Shown in pieces: positions 31,187-44,107 of a DNA stretch of 64,000 bases. The stretch covers positions 372,001 through 436,000 of the forward strand of contig OOIN01000025.1 of NCBI GenBank assembly GCA_900323505.1. The letters run 5' to 3'. Position 1 is the stretch's first letter. Each line of letters opens with the position of its first letter. The DNA comes from Ustilago trichophora (Eukaryota; Basidiomycota; Ustilaginomycetes; Ustilaginales; Ustilaginaceae). The notes beneath the pieces were generated by a model that made no database searches, was not told where the DNA came from, and saw only the letters and a program-made list of their open reading frames with translations. The position numbers were made by a program, and so were the translations under genes.

Positions 31187-32232
31187 TAAGAGTGCTGATG
31201 AGCGTGCGCCCGTGGCAATTCAGTGCCGTGACATGTTGGTGTGTTGCTGTGTCTGGGAATCGTTTGGACGGAGATGATGAGGATGATTGAGAGAGCAAGC
31301 GGGGGTCCTGATTGCACTGTCGATCGGCTGCCTTATATGCTTTCAAGGTTTCGTGTCGTTCGTGAGCGGACTGTGCTGGCAAAGTGTGGAGATGAGGTGA
31401 GGTGAATTAGCCTCGAAAGCAATCGAGATGGAAATGAGATGGCGTTCACTTCATGATGAACTGGAGGATCATGCAGAGTGCAATGTCGGTGGAGTCGATC
31501 GAGCTGAACGGTCAGAAGTCAAGATGTTGACAAAGCTAGATGAAGAAGCGACTGCTCTTGCTGCTGCTGTTGTTGGAGAGAGCAACACACGAGAGGACCA
31601 AGCGTCATTGACCTCGACTTGAGTTCCAGTACTCCGTGCAGCAATTAGTTACCCGCTGCAGCTGTCTGTCTGTCTGGCTGGCAGGCACAGAATGAAGTAA
31701 CTCAGTGGCACCTTGCACACAATTGATTGGGCTGCCTGATCGGGCCCGATTAATCCTGGCCATCAATCACGATGAAAGGTGGAAGAGCGAAAGCGAAATC
31801 GAAAGCGAAAGTCGGATTTAGCGTTCAATATTTCGCCACTTTGCTCGGCTCAGCTTGAGAGTGGCAAGACGCCATTTCTTTTGCTGTTATCCAACCAGAA
31901 GTCGCCAATCTTCGGGCTTTTGGATTTTTTTATCTGATTTTCTAAAAGCGACGCCGCGGATAGGCCAAGAAGAGCCAAAAAGGGCGTCGAACGAACTGAA
32001 CAAACACAAAAATGGCTGGCCGTGCTCCGAGATCTCTGAGTTGCGAACTATGACTAGGCACTAAAGACTCTTCTTTGCGTCCTCCATCCCTTCCACATCA
32101 CAGCATCCTTTCTTTCTCATTTGACCCCTCCGACGCAACCACCGCCGAGTCGAAGAACATCCATTGAGACGATCTATACCCCCACACTCGCTGTCCGGAT
32201 CCAAAACAACCTCTACCTCGTACATACCCAAG
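31187..32232. promoter_or_regulatory. Divergent region, TBC gene / Grx3-4
   Basis: A 1046-base gap between opposite start codons. I see no supported gene and no long repeat. Confidence 0.5.
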
Positions 32233-33145
32233 ATGTCACAGGCTACCCAAGCAGGACCCAGCAACCTCGTCGAGGTCACCTCGCCAGAGCACTTTACCGA
32301 GGTGATGCAGCAGGACTTGACCCGTGTATCGCTGCTCAACTTTTATGCACCATGGGCCGAGCCATGCAAGCAAATGAACGAGGTGGTCAAGGAAATCGCC
32401 ATCAAGTACCCTCAGGTTCTTTGCCTTGCTGTGAGTACCTTATCCGGTCAGCCGCACATCCAAACAACACTTGCGTGAAAGCTTGCTGACCCTTCTCTTT
32501 GTATTACTGTTCTGATCCCATCTCTTCATCCAACAGATCGAGGCCGAATCGCTCCCCGACGTATCTGAATCTTTCGACATCGAGGCAGTACCTTCCTTTG
32601 TCTTGCTACGTGGCCACACTCTCCTTTCGCGCATCAGTGGCGCCAACGCATCCGCACTCTCCGCCGCTGTTGCTGCCCACGTTGCTCCTGCCCGCGTCAA
32701 CGGTACCGGCAGCGTATCCAAGACCTCTGCTGCTCCACGAGCCGCCTCTGACGTGTACGACGCTTCGAGCTCCACACGCAACGGAGCTGCCACCTATGCA
32801 GACGAAGAGGAAGAGGAGGACGTCGTTCCCGAGACCGAAGACGAGATCTTTGCACGATGCAAGAAGCTTATGGAGCAGAGCAAGGTGATGCTCTTCATGA
32901 AGGGTGACCCAGACACGCCTCGCTGCGGATTCAGCCAGAAGACGGTCAACCTCTTGAGGCAGGAGAAGGTCGAGTTTGGCCACTACGACATTCTCAAAGA
33001 CGAAAACGTACGACAGGGTCTCAAGAAGCTCAACGAGTGGCCCACTTTCCCCCAGATCATTGTCAACGGAGAGCTCATCGGCGGTCTCGACATTCTCAAG
33101 GAGAGCATCGAGAGCGGCGAATTCCAGGAGATGCTCGAGGCTTAG
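32233..33145 (+). CDS. GRX4: Monothiol glutaredoxin Grx3/4 type, 268 aa, one intron
   Basis: Cytosolic/nuclear iron-sulfur-binding glutaredoxin that senses iron and passes clusters to regulators and enzymes. Exons 32233-32430 and 32537-33145, separated by a 106-base phase-0 intron. The first half is a thioredoxin-like domain with WAEPC at residues 41-45, where the resolving Cys of true thioredoxin is absent; the second half is a glutaredoxin domain with MKGDPDTPRCGFS, whose CGFS Cys is about residue 196, and WPTFPQIIVNGELIGGLDI, which binds glutathione. An acidic linker (EEEEEDVVPETEDE) joins them. Length matches yeast Grx3/4 (about 245-285 aa). The start at 32233 is the first ATG in frame. 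It converges on the methyltransferase gene across 158 bases. Confidence 0.96.
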
Positions 33146-33303
33146 TATTGGTTTCTCATCTTCCATGACCGTTTGTTCTTTGCTGATAATTGCACCGTGT
33201 TGCATTGTACACTAGTGATCCCCCCTTTTGCGTAACAGCTTTCAATCGACAGGCTGACAACTTTCTTGCGTCTACCTTCCTAGCCTTACTATCCATGACG
33301 ATG

Positions 33304-34248
33304 CTAAAGCTTCCATATCTCGACACCGTCCCAATCCTTTCTCGACCACGTGGCTCCGTCACCGAACGTGTCAAAGATCTTGCGAACTCGCTTGACGGGG
33401 ACTTGCTTGAAGTTCAGCGAGTACTCTTGATGAGCGATACGAAGCGCTTCGGTTATGTGAGCTGGATCTCTGCGCTCGAGAGCCAGCAGTACTGTGGGTC
33501 TCGAGCCGTCTTGACGCATGTAGAGATGGGCTATTGTAGATAAGAGTGGTCGGATGAGAGATGGCTCGTAGATCGTATCTGCTGTCAGGATGAGGTCGAA
33601 GTGCGGCTCGGCAGGAATGCTTGTATCGGAGGAGTCGGTGTGCTCCTCGGTGCTAGGAAAACCGAATTGAGGATGCCAAAGCCATCGCTCCCCAGGAACC
33701 ATCCAGTCGAGCTCTGCGATATGTAGCTGTTCCGGTACGATTGTACCTGCATTGACGAGCCGATACAGCCCAGCCTGGACATTCGGTCTAAGCACCGAAT
33801 CCAGCACGGGCGGGATGTCGGTCGCTGTGACTTGCCAGCCCAGACTTGCCATCAGCAGGGAGAGAAGTCCTGTGCCCGATCCCAATTCCAGCATTCTCCT
33901 GCGTGTTGTGCGTGCATTGCTCTGCTGTGCCTTGGCATATGTGTGGATCAGGTAGGAAGAGAGCACCTGGGAGGAGAGCCACAGAGAGGAGCCTGTGCTG
34001 TTGGTGTCATTGCGCTGGACAATTTTGAAAGATGCATCGATGGAGGGAAAGCGATAGGTGAGCTCAGCCAGGTGTTTCGTCTGATGAGCAGGGAGGTTGA
34101 CAGCATTCTCGTAGGATGGGGAACCATTCGTGTCGCTTTCGGATCCTGATTCGCTATCTGAACGATCGGCGTAGCCATTGACACCTGCCGATGGCTCATC
34201 AGCCGAGCGGACGGGGCCTTGGCCTTTTCTCCCAGCCTTTCGAGGCAT
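33304..34248 (-). CDS. METTL21-type protein lysine methyltransferase, 314 aa
   Basis: S-adenosylmethionine-dependent methyltransferase of the family that methylates lysines of elongation factors and chaperones. Motif I is MLELGSGTGLLSLLMASLGW at about residues 120-140, followed by VTATDIPPVLD. LDWM matches the family's post-motif LDW, and DLILTADTIYEPSLI is motif post-II with its conserved Asp-x-x-Tyr. The first 45 residues are acidic and Ser-rich. The last 25 residues (KIFDTFGDGATWSRKDWDGVEIWKL) form the usual short C-terminal strand. Substrate unknown; fungal relatives include the elongation-factor methyltransferases (Efm). Start ATG at 34248; the extended open frame starts at TTG. No introns. 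Confidence 0.88.
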   Translation of the reverse strand: MPRKAGRKGQGPVRSADEPSAGVNGYADRSDSESGSESDTNGSPSYENAVNLPAHQTKHLAELTYRFPSIDASFKIVQRNDTNSTGSSLWLSSQVLSSYLIHTYAKAQQSNARTTRRRMLELGSGTGLLSLLMASLGWQVTATDIPPVLDSVLRPNVQAGLYRLVNAGTIVPEQLHIAELDWMVPGERWLWHPQFGFPSTEEHTDSSDTSIPAEPHFDLILTADTIYEPSLIRPLLSTIAHLYMRQDGSRPTVLLALERRDPAHITEALRIAHQEYSLNFKQVPVKRVRKIFDTFGDGATWSRKDWDGVEIWKL

Positions 34249-34873
34249 TCTCGTGTCCAACAGTGGGGATCAACCCTTTCATCGAGTCTTTCCTGTCGGG
34301 TCACCGCCAAGACTTTGAGCAAGTCATTGTAATACCTCCTACTCGAGACCTTACAGAGGAGAGGACCAGCCTTGCTTCGTTCTAAGTTCGAGATTGGCGT
34401 TCAGATTCGCTCACTTGAACAGCGTGCTGTCCAGTGTACCTCCAGCTGATACAGTGTGCCGAGTTACAAAAGGTGCGGAGAAGAAGAAACGGAAAGATCA
34501 AGATGCTGTTCAAGAAAGCTGCAGCTTGTGCTTCGTGTTCTGTTCAAAATGTGGAGAATGCCGGGTCACGTGCCAAGAGCGTGTTGGTTGAAATTTCAAG
34601 GGTGCACGGTGTGGCTGCTGAGCTGTTTGCACGGCGCGAAACGCGTCTTTTGTTGGACAAACAGAGAGAGAGCAACACCTGAGCCAAATCTTGATTTTTT
34701 GGCAGAACAACACATCCAGCCTTCTCCCATCTCCATCCAACACCATCATCATCGACAATCACTACCACCACAGCCAACACTACACTACTCGACTTTCAGT
34801 CCATTCATATTGCTTAGCTCGCTCGCACATTTGGACGACACCGCGCACTACTGGCGCAACCAGCTCTTTCACC
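34249..34873. promoter_or_regulatory. Divergent region, methyltransferase / Nuf2
   Basis: A 625-base gap between divergent genes, C/T-rich next to Nuf2. No gene found. Confidence 0.55.
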
Positions 34874-36280
34874 ATGACGTCCACCGTCAACCCCTCATAC
34901 CCCATGTCATCGGCGCGCGTCCCACCTGATGCGGTCAAGGGCAATCGCGATGGCAACTACTCTTCTTTCCCCGTCGTTAAAATCGACGAGCTCCTCGGCG
35001 TTCTCTCTGAAATGGGACTCTCGATCTCTCCCGAAGACCTGCAGAAGCCCCAAGGCCACGTAGCACACCGAGTCTTTGTCGCCTTCCTGGAATGCCTATC
35101 AGGCACAACAACAGAGATGATGGATGGACGAAGACATGAAGCGTTGGCATCGGTAGAGTATAGGGAGCTCTACGAAGACGGCTTGCAGATGCTCATGTTC
35201 TTCCGCGAGGTAAAGGACATGATGAACGCAGCTACGCTGTACGATTTCACTCTGCAAGATCTCACACGGCCCAATCCAAAGCGATTCCGTCGACAGATGT
35301 CAGCCTTGGTCAACTTCTACCGTTTCCGCTCGGACCGCATCGTCGAATTCGAAGAGCTCGTCACAGGCTCAGAAGACCTCGAGAACAAGCGCAACGAGAT
35401 TGAGGATGACATTGATCGTCAACGAAGCGAGCTGGCCCGCTTCAAGGCGGAGCGGCAACTCGACGAGCCCAAAGTCAAAGAGTTGCAGCGTGTCAACGCT
35501 CAGATCACCGACGACCTGCTTGCGGCACGAAACCAGCAGAAGGAAACCATCGAGGAACTCGAGGATCTCAAGAAGCGCAAAGACACACTTGCCATCAAAC
35601 ACGCCGAGCTTGCACAGGAAAAGTTCCAGATCTACGAAAAGATCACCTACCTCGAAGCTCGTGTTATCTCTAGTCCCAGCAAGATGAAGAACAGCGTACG
35701 CGAACTCTCAGAGCAGCTCGACAAAGACACGGTCTCACTCCAAGAGACGCTCAAGAAGGTCGAAGAGTTCAAGCGCAATCTCGAGACGCTCGACACTCTG
35801 AGCAACGACCTCGAGACGTGCATGAACGCCATGCACGAAGTCAACCTTGAGATCGTTAAGGGCAAAGAAGAGGTTCAAAACCAGGCCGACCTGCAAGCCC
35901 TATCTCAAGGAATCAACAACCAACTCGCATCGCTCAAGCACTCTCTCGAGATGACAGAGTACGAAATGAAGCGACTCGAAGATAAACAGAATCGCAATCG
36001 CAAGACGCTCATGGACATTACCGAGAAGCACACCAAGAAGATGGAGAATCTTCAGACCGAATTCGAACAGGCCAAGCAGGAGAGGAACCGGAAGAACCAC
36101 ATTGCCGAGGTCAAGAATGTCGAATCGGAGAAGATCGAGGCAAAGATGGCCGAGTTGGAGGAGGCATACGAGGGATATCAAAAGAAGATGATCCGACAAA
36201 AGGATGCGATTGAAACCGCAGTCAGGTTGTACATCAGCACCTTGACCAACTCGCTTCAGCTTGAACGATTCGAGGCTTAG
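34874..36280 (+). CDS. NUF2: Kinetochore protein Nuf2, 468 aa
   Basis: Part of the Ndc80 complex that ties kinetochores to spindle microtubules. The N-terminal calponin-homology-type head covers about residues 25-150: FPVVKIDELLGVLSEMGLSI and FTLQDLTRPNPKRFRRQMSALVNFYRFR are diagnostic of Nuf2. From residue 155 to the end the protein is Glu/Lys/Gln-rich coiled coil. The total length equals yeast and human Nuf2 (about 450-465 aa). The ATG at 34874 is the first in frame after a TTG-initiated extension. No introns. It converges on COG4 across 266 bases. Confidence 0.95.
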   Translation: MTSTVNPSYPMSSARVPPDAVKGNRDGNYSSFPVVKIDELLGVLSEMGLSISPEDLQKPQGHVAHRVFVAFLECLSGTTTEMMDGRRHEALASVEYRELYEDGLQMLMFFREVKDMMNAATLYDFTLQDLTRPNPKRFRRQMSALVNFYRFRSDRIVEFEELVTGSEDLENKRNEIEDDIDRQRSELARFKAERQLDEPKVKELQRVNAQITDDLLAARNQQKETIEELEDLKKRKDTLAIKHAELAQEKFQIYEKITYLEARVISSPSKMKNSVRELSEQLDKDTVSLQETLKKVEEFKRNLETLDTLSNDLETCMNAMHEVNLEIVKGKEEVQNQADLQALSQGINNQLASLKHSLEMTEYEMKRLEDKQNRNRKTLMDITEKHTKKMENLQTEFEQAKQERNRKNHIAEVKNVESEKIEAKMAELEEAYEGYQKKMIRQKDAIETAVRLYISTLTNSLQLERFEA

Positions 36281-36546
36281 CCAAGACTTTGGTGATTGCT
36301 TCGATAGACGATATACCTCGACGCTTTGATTTCGTGGGCTATGGCTGCTTCTCGCTTCTCTTATTTTTTGTATTCCCACATGTTTGTGTTGTGCACTGTA
36401 CTTGTAATGCTGATTTTTGTTTCATGCTCGAGTGTTTGGTGTTTCCCGACTCATTATGGATGTTTGCTCGAGGGGGCAAATCGAAAGTCGCATTCTTCAC
36501 AGACAGAATCGGCAAAAGTGACAATAAGATTGCAGCTCCCCGCGAC

Positions 36547-39087
36547 TCATGACAATCTCAAAGACCTTGCATTCTTCACTTCGGCCATGCTCAACCTCCA
36601 CGAAATGCCCGAGCTAACCGCATTCTGATACAGATCACCTTCATCTTCGCCACCATCCAGATTCAACACATAGCTGATCTGTTGGAGCCGTGTAAACTTG
36701 TCTCTGACCGGCAGATTCGTCTGCGAGGTGAGGAATCCAATCACCGCTCTGAGGTCTTTATCGAATTTGAGCGCTCCCAATTCCGTAAAGCGCATTCCGA
36801 GCACCATCGACTCCCATGGTTTGAGCAAGGCGTCGAGAGCCATGCTAACGTAGGTGTTGAAGTTGGAGTCGGTAAAAAAGCCATGGAAGTGGTGGAAGAG
36901 GAGATCCCAGGATTTGACAAATCGTCGACGGACTAGATCTCGAGATTCAGCATCGGAATAAGAGTCGTCGTCGAGAACGTACGAGACGTCGCGATAGGTT
37001 TCGACCAGAATCCCGCGAAGACGCGGCGAGGTGAGTTGGGTGAACAGATGCTCAATCTCGGTCCGCAAGGAGGAGCGGAATCGATTGACGAGCTGAGAAA
37101 GACTATTAATCGCCGCCGAGGCCTCATCGAGCTCCGAAGGCTCGAACAGACGCGCAAGCGCCTGTTCATTCCCCACCTCACCAAGCACACGAGACATGTA
37201 GTTGGAGCTCACATCGAGCACGTTGAGATACGTGATGAACACCGTACGCATCTCTCGACTCGCCGCGTCTTTTCGTGGTCCATCAACCGTCATCGATCCC
37301 GAGATGCTGCGCCAGAGCGTTTCCATCTTGCGTACGATGACTTCGATATACTCTTCCTCAACGGCTGTCTTGACCACGCGAACCATCTCGTTGAGCGTGG
37401 GCAGCGAGGATGTCGAGAGGATGCGTGCAAGGACGGTGCGGATGACGTAGAACGCGTCGTCGAGGATCGAAGATGTGTAAGGGCGAGAGGTGGTATCGGG
37501 CTGATCGATGCGGAAGGCTTTCTCGAGACTGTTGCGTAGATACCAGGTTTCCAGGGGGATGTAGATGGTCTTCATCGATTCGAGCACTTCTTGACCCAAC
37601 TTGGATTCGGAGGCGTGGTCCACTGGTGTAGTGGGCAGAGCGTCCTCGTCTGCGACAGCTTCGTTGGGAAGGGCAGCGTTGACGCTAGAAGAGATGGAGC
37701 TACGGCGGTCGATGGAAGTGCGGCGGAAATCTTTGAGCGGTTCATCGGCTTGTGCTGCTCGTTCACCTTCGAGAGTTCTACCCTTGGTCGCCTCTGCATC
37801 GTCCTGATCAGGAGCCAGCCGGCTCTGCAAGAATCGTCGATAGAGTCCCCACCTCGACGACATGGCAGCCAGCTCTGTCAAGATTCTGTCTACCTCGCGC
37901 CCGTCCGGACCAGATGGCTCGTCGAACGAGCTGTTGGCCGTTGAGCCAGCTGCCGGGCTTGCAGTCCTACCGGGCACGCCGAAAGACGCCTTGAACGTCG
38001 ATTGTTGCGTCTTGCTCGCAATGCCAGCTCCACCGAAGCGATAAGCTTGCACCTCATCGAGCCTCCTTCGCACGTTGCGATCTTCACGCCACGAATCCAT
38101 GATGCGATGTCCCAACCGATCACACTCTTCCTGCAAGCCCGGCATGACACCGTGACCGAAATGCCCCGTTCCATAGTGTCTGTCCACCACAGGCTGATGC
38201 ATGTCGATCAACATAGCAAGGTGCTCGAACAGCGATGTGAGGAGCAGAGCAAAGTGTGTCGGATGCTGTGCCTTGCCGGATCCAAGCGAGTCTGAGATGC
38301 CGCGGCCTTTCTCGCGCACCATGGAACGGGCAAAGGAGCTATATACCTCCAAGCCCTCCTTCTTCCAGCCGACTTGGGGAAAGAGCTTAAAGAAGCGCGA
38401 CGCTTCTTTCTCGTCCTTGTTCTGGGTGGAGCGGATAAAGGCGTCGGTGAAGGCGGTGAGCATGGTCTTACGCAGCTCGAGCAGGGTGGTCTCTGGGGGC
38501 TCGGGAAGGTCGGTAGTCGGTACAACGGCCGCAGCGAATTGGGATGATCGGATAGCTGGATCGATGGCGAGCGCTCTGCGACAATGCATGGTGGCCATGT
38601 CCCAGTCTCGATGTTCGACGGCAGAGGCAAGGAGGGAGAGGGAGGATTTGAGCTCTGCGACTCGGACAGCCCACTCGGTGGCAAGAGCTATACGCTTGCG
38701 CTCTTCATCCAGTAGACGTACGCGCTCCGAGATGCGTTTGGCGACCGAAGCGGAACTCTGGAGTCGACGGTCGAGCACATCGGCCTCTTCCTGGATGAGC
38801 TGGACTTGGGGTGCCAGTGCCGAGATGGAGCGCCTCGCATCGGTGACGACGGGTTCAGATTCTTCAAAGAGTGAGACCAGCTCATCGTCTAACGCAGACG
38901 AGTAGCTGGAGAGGTCGGATAATGCCTGGACTACGGCGGAGCGGCTGGTGAGTTTCGAGATGTCGGTGAGTTGTGGTGGTTGCTTTGATGGGCCATCTTT
39001 GTTCAGCGGGCTGGGTGACTGTGGCAGTGTTGGTGGAGTTGGGTCGGAAGGGCCAGGTATTGTCATATTGTTGATGCTGCCATCCAT
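36547..39087 (-). CDS. COG4: Conserved oligomeric Golgi complex subunit 4, 846 aa
   Basis: Subunit of the COG tethering complex that retrieves Golgi enzymes by retrograde transport. The family pattern is visible in order: LTDISKLTSRSAVVQALSDL, a coiled region with LQSSASVAKRISERVRLLDEERKRI, the block ASRFFKLFPQVGWKKEGLEV, then IDMHQPVVDRHYG and LQEECDRLGHRIM, and a helical C-terminal half with KTIYIPLETWYLRNSLEKAF. At about 850 residues it matches other COG4 proteins (about 780-860). The start is uncertain: ATGs at 39288, 39087 and 39066 are in frame. I chose 39087, which avoids about 67 residues of unlikely leader; the conserved region starts about 40 residues later. No introns. Confidence 0.9.
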   Translation of the reverse strand: MDGSINNMTIPGPSDPTPPTLPQSPSPLNKDGPSKQPPQLTDISKLTSRSAVVQALSDLSSYSSALDDELVSLFEESEPVVTDARRSISALAPQVQLIQEEADVLDRRLQSSASVAKRISERVRLLDEERKRIALATEWAVRVAELKSSLSLLASAVEHRDWDMATMHCRRALAIDPAIRSSQFAAAVVPTTDLPEPPETTLLELRKTMLTAFTDAFIRSTQNKDEKEASRFFKLFPQVGWKKEGLEVYSSFARSMVREKGRGISDSLGSGKAQHPTHFALLLTSLFEHLAMLIDMHQPVVDRHYGTGHFGHGVMPGLQEECDRLGHRIMDSWREDRNVRRRLDEVQAYRFGGAGIASKTQQSTFKASFGVPGRTASPAAGSTANSSFDEPSGPDGREVDRILTELAAMSSRWGLYRRFLQSRLAPDQDDAEATKGRTLEGERAAQADEPLKDFRRTSIDRRSSISSSVNAALPNEAVADEDALPTTPVDHASESKLGQEVLESMKTIYIPLETWYLRNSLEKAFRIDQPDTTSRPYTSSILDDAFYVIRTVLARILSTSSLPTLNEMVRVVKTAVEEEYIEVIVRKMETLWRSISGSMTVDGPRKDAASREMRTVFITYLNVLDVSSNYMSRVLGEVGNEQALARLFEPSELDEASAAINSLSQLVNRFRSSLRTEIEHLFTQLTSPRLRGILVETYRDVSYVLDDDSYSDAESRDLVRRRFVKSWDLLFHHFHGFFTDSNFNTYVSMALDALLKPWESMVLGMRFTELGALKFDKDLRAVIGFLTSQTNLPVRDKFTRLQQISYVLNLDGGEDEGDLYQNAVSSGISWRLSMAEVKNARSLRLS

Positions 39088-40831
<1,744 letters not shown>

Positions 40832-41563
40832 TTCTAGACTCGAATCGACCTCGACTCTTTTTTTCTTTCCAAAGGCGTGCGCTTTGCTGAACAGCTCAAC
40901 GACCATGCCGTGTATTTTTACTTTCTTCAGAAACAAACTTTCCCCTCACTACTCTTTGCATCGTGTGCTACACCTTTCCTCTGTAGAGCAGTCGTTCGAT
41001 AAACGCCATCTTCAATGTTCGCCGTTGACGTACCACAGTAGCTCAGCGATACGATAAGGTGTGACAGCTGTAAGCTCCTTTCAATGCAAGGGTCCGGTGC
41101 TGCTGATTGAGTCCGAGTCTGGGGCTGCTCGAAGGCTGTGTGGCTGGCGGGCAGCAAATTAGAGCTCGAAGGTGATCGAAGCTTAAAAAAGAAAAAGAAA
41201 CACGCGAATCAGGGACCTCGGATTTTTTCGACTACGCCTTAACATTTGCATGGGTTGCAAAAATTGCTTGTCGAAAAAAAATAACGGCTCCACAGCGCAG
41301 TCGAAACATAAAGCCACAGCTCTTATCGCGACAGGCTGAAGCCGGAGGGAAAGAGAGAGAGAGCAGAACTGCGCTTTTCTCACCTTGCTCACCCACCGAG
41401 CTCCGTTATCGCCGTTCACATTGCTCTCGACCACCATCGTCACCACCACATTCGCAATTGTAGCGCCAACACCTAGCACTACCAACAACTCACAACGGTC
41501 CGGCACTTTCCTCGTCAGCTCTTGCATCTAGTCTCGACTCGGTGCAGCACAGACAAAGGCAAG
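40832..41563. promoter_or_regulatory. Intergenic region, Rvb2 to mS38
   Basis: A 732-base gap between two plus-strand genes; 3' end of Rvb2, then a C/T-rich leader. No gene found. Confidence 0.5.
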
Positions 41564-42943
41564 ATGCGCGGTCGCTCGATTCACGCCCGAGCCTTGTTCA
41601 GGCAAGTGGGACCACACAGGAGCACCACTCCTGCGATAGCCGGTCCCTCTGCCACAGTCTCTCCCTCAGCAAGAGGATTCATCTCGAGCTGCGGCTCCCG
41701 ATCGACCCGCTCGCAATCCCGCCGCGTCTCTTCGTCGGTGCTTTCCTCTTCGAAATCGTCCGGCAGCTCTTCACCTTCCAACGGCGGCAACTCGTCTTCG
41801 TCCGGCAACAGCAGCTCCGCAGCATCATCGTCTTCGTCTGCACCCAACGCCTCTGCCACCGAAAAGCACGTCACCGCAACACCAGCATCGCCTCTCGTCA
41901 AGGTCAAGGCTTCGTCTGCACGCCTTGCCAAGGTTGGCACAGCACCTGCCAACCCGCCTCCGTCGTCTCTCGCCGGCGTTGCATGGGAGAACTTTTTCTC
42001 GAATGAACGTCCCTTGCTCCAGCACGAGATGCTGCCACCACGTCCCAAGCGTGCTGGTGGCTTCAGCTCCACCTCTCCCTCGGGCGGCTCGCTGACGGCC
42101 ATCTTTACCTCGGACGGCTCGCTGGCTACTTTCGGCAACTTTGCAGGCGAAACGCAGCAGCAGTGGAGGCGAAGGATGCGCACCATCGCACCCGAACGCT
42201 TCAACCAACTCATTGACGGTCTTGCCGGTGTAGACGCCGAGACTGCGGTTGCTGCCGAGAATGAACCAACACGATGGCTTGTTTCGAGCTTCCAGCCCGA
42301 ATCGGATCGTGTGGCGGTCGAGTCGGCCAAGCTCGAGGAAGAGGAGAGGATCAGGGAAGAGGAGGAGGAGGCAGTACAGAATGCTCTGGAGCGCGGTGAG
42401 GACCCTGAAACCGCACGCAAGCTTGGTGCCGAAGCCGATCTCATTATCCTTGGTGAACCGCACGGTCCGTCTGCCGAGTGGTCGCGCGGTGTAGCCACCT
42501 ACCTCGCGGAGAAGGGTCGTGCGTACGAGGCCCCACCCGCGCCTACTACGGGCGACATGGCGGCTGCTGCTGCCGAGGAGCTTGAAGCACCTCACGTGGC
42601 CAACAGCGTCTTCTTTACGGACGACGACCCGAACCTGATGCTCTCGCACGCGCTGGTTCAGTCGACGCTGCCGCTTGCTCTCAAGTGGGACAAGCTGGTG
42701 GCGCAAATGGACGCAGTGGCACTCAATGACCCTGCCAAGGCTCACGCCGTGGTGGACACGACCAAGTTGGATGCCGAGCTCGAGTCGACCGCTGGCAAAC
42801 GGGTCAAGGTGAGCCCGCTGCTCGAGGCGCACAATATTATGATGGATAGCGTGCGCAGGAAGAGGAGAAAGAAGATCAGAAAGCACAAGTACAAGAAGTT
42901 GCGCAAGACGCAGCGTGCCGAACGACAGAGGATGAAGAAGTAG
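41564..42943 (+). CDS. COX24: Mitochondrial small ribosomal protein mS38 (Cox24 C-terminal domain), 459 aa
   Basis: The last 35 residues carry the diagnostic mS38 motif: SVRRKRRKKIRKHKYKKLRK, very basic, which sits in the mitoribosomal decoding region and in yeast (Cox24/Qri5) is needed for COX1 expression. The rest is long, Ser/Ala/Pro-rich and poorly conserved, with an Arg/Ser-rich first 60 residues that read as a mitochondrial presequence. At 459 aa it is much longer than yeast Cox24 (about 110 aa) but other basidiomycete forms are also extended. Start ATG at 41564; the open frame before it starts only at TTG. No introns. The identification rests on the C-terminal motif. Confidence 0.8.
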   Translation: MRGRSIHARALFRQVGPHRSTTPAIAGPSATVSPSARGFISSCGSRSTRSQSRRVSSSVLSSSKSSGSSSPSNGGNSSSSGNSSSAASSSSSAPNASATEKHVTATPASPLVKVKASSARLAKVGTAPANPPPSSLAGVAWENFFSNERPLLQHEMLPPRPKRAGGFSSTSPSGGSLTAIFTSDGSLATFGNFAGETQQQWRRRMRTIAPERFNQLIDGLAGVDAETAVAAENEPTRWLVSSFQPESDRVAVESAKLEEEERIREEEEEAVQNALERGEDPETARKLGAEADLIILGEPHGPSAEWSRGVATYLAEKGRAYEAPPAPTTGDMAAAAAEELEAPHVANSVFFTDDDPNLMLSHALVQSTLPLALKWDKLVAQMDAVALNDPAKAHAVVDTTKLDAELESTAGKRVKVSPLLEAHNIMMDSVRRKRRKKIRKHKYKKLRKTQRAERQRMKK

Positions 42944-43779
42944 TCGTTTGCAACTCTCTGTTTGTAATTTTCTCTTTGTCGTTGACCAATGTACTCCATA
43001 CTCTCATGTCGTGGCTATAGAAAAATAAGTCTTTGTCAACCTGACATGCTCTTACTTTAGTGCTATGGCAATGCTGGTGGGGAATCAAGGTGTGCATGGT
43101 GATAGGCTGAAGAATATTTAATGAAGATCGTGAAGCCCGATCCGTCATAGAGGCCTGAGTGAGCTGATTGCTTTTCTCGGAAACCCACATCCGACGCTGT
43201 GTTTTCTGTCGCTCCTGACTGTAAGCACTCTCTATCGAAAGCTGTTTATCGACCCTTTATGCAAGACATTCTGCTAAGTTATCTGGACGCTGTACTGACT
43301 TGTTTGGAACAGAAGGAGAGCAGTTACAGAGCGTACGACAGTAGTATTGTTTGTGACGGTGAAGAGGAGAATGTTTGGGTGGGCTGAAAAAGCGACTGCC
43401 CCTGCAGGCAAATCTTGTCAACACCTTTCTCATGTACACTGGGCGCAGATCCTTTAAGCCCTACGCAAGCTGAGAGCAGTGTGTGACAGAAATTCGCGTC
43501 ACCTTTCTCTTAGCACAGCCAACCAGCTAGACACATACAGCGCCTTTCTCGGCGAATACTTTGGATTCTCTGCTTGAATGGAGAAGAACATGTAGGGTAG
43601 TAGGAACGGATCTGCGAATCTGCTTTGATCCCAACTCCTTCTGTGTTGGATCCTATACTGCAGAGCATCCTTGCAGCAAGCATCTCTTCAGCATCCAAGG
43701 CTTGTGTACAGAGAATCCAAAGTTAGAAAAAAATGAGGAAGGCCTTTTTCTTGAGAAATTCGCGTCGGTGTGAGAGAAA

Positions 43780-43800
43780 GAGAGAGAGAGAGAGAGAGAG
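43780..43800. repeat. GA dinucleotide microsatellite
   Basis: About ten AG units, with one AAAG interruption just upstream. Confidence 0.85.
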
Positions 43801-43830
43801 GGCTGGATGGGCTGCATCTTTTGCAGCTGG

Positions 43831-43850
43831 CGTGTGTGTGTGTGTGTGTG
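43831..43850. repeat. GT dinucleotide microsatellite
   Basis: About nine to ten GT units 30 bases after the GA repeat. Confidence 0.85.
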
Positions 43851-44065
43851 GCATTCCTCTGTCACAAGCTCGCACCACACCTGTGTCCTCTGTCTCTCGG
43901 TCTCTGGCTCGGTCTCCCCGAACGTGCTTCACCGCCAAAGCAACCCACAACCAAGCCAGCCACTCTGTCTCTCTCTCTACGTCAATCGGTCTCAAGCGGA
44001 CACCTATTTCCTCCATCATCATCATCATCATCATCGACATCATCTCTCTCCTCCACACATTTCTT

Positions 44066-44107
44066 CCTTCTATCCTTCCATCCTTCCATCCTTCCATCCT
44101 TCCATCC
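44066..44107. repeat. CCTTCCAT octanucleotide tandem repeat
   Basis: About four copies of CCTTCCAT in C/T-rich leader DNA of the syntaxin gene. Confidence 0.85.
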
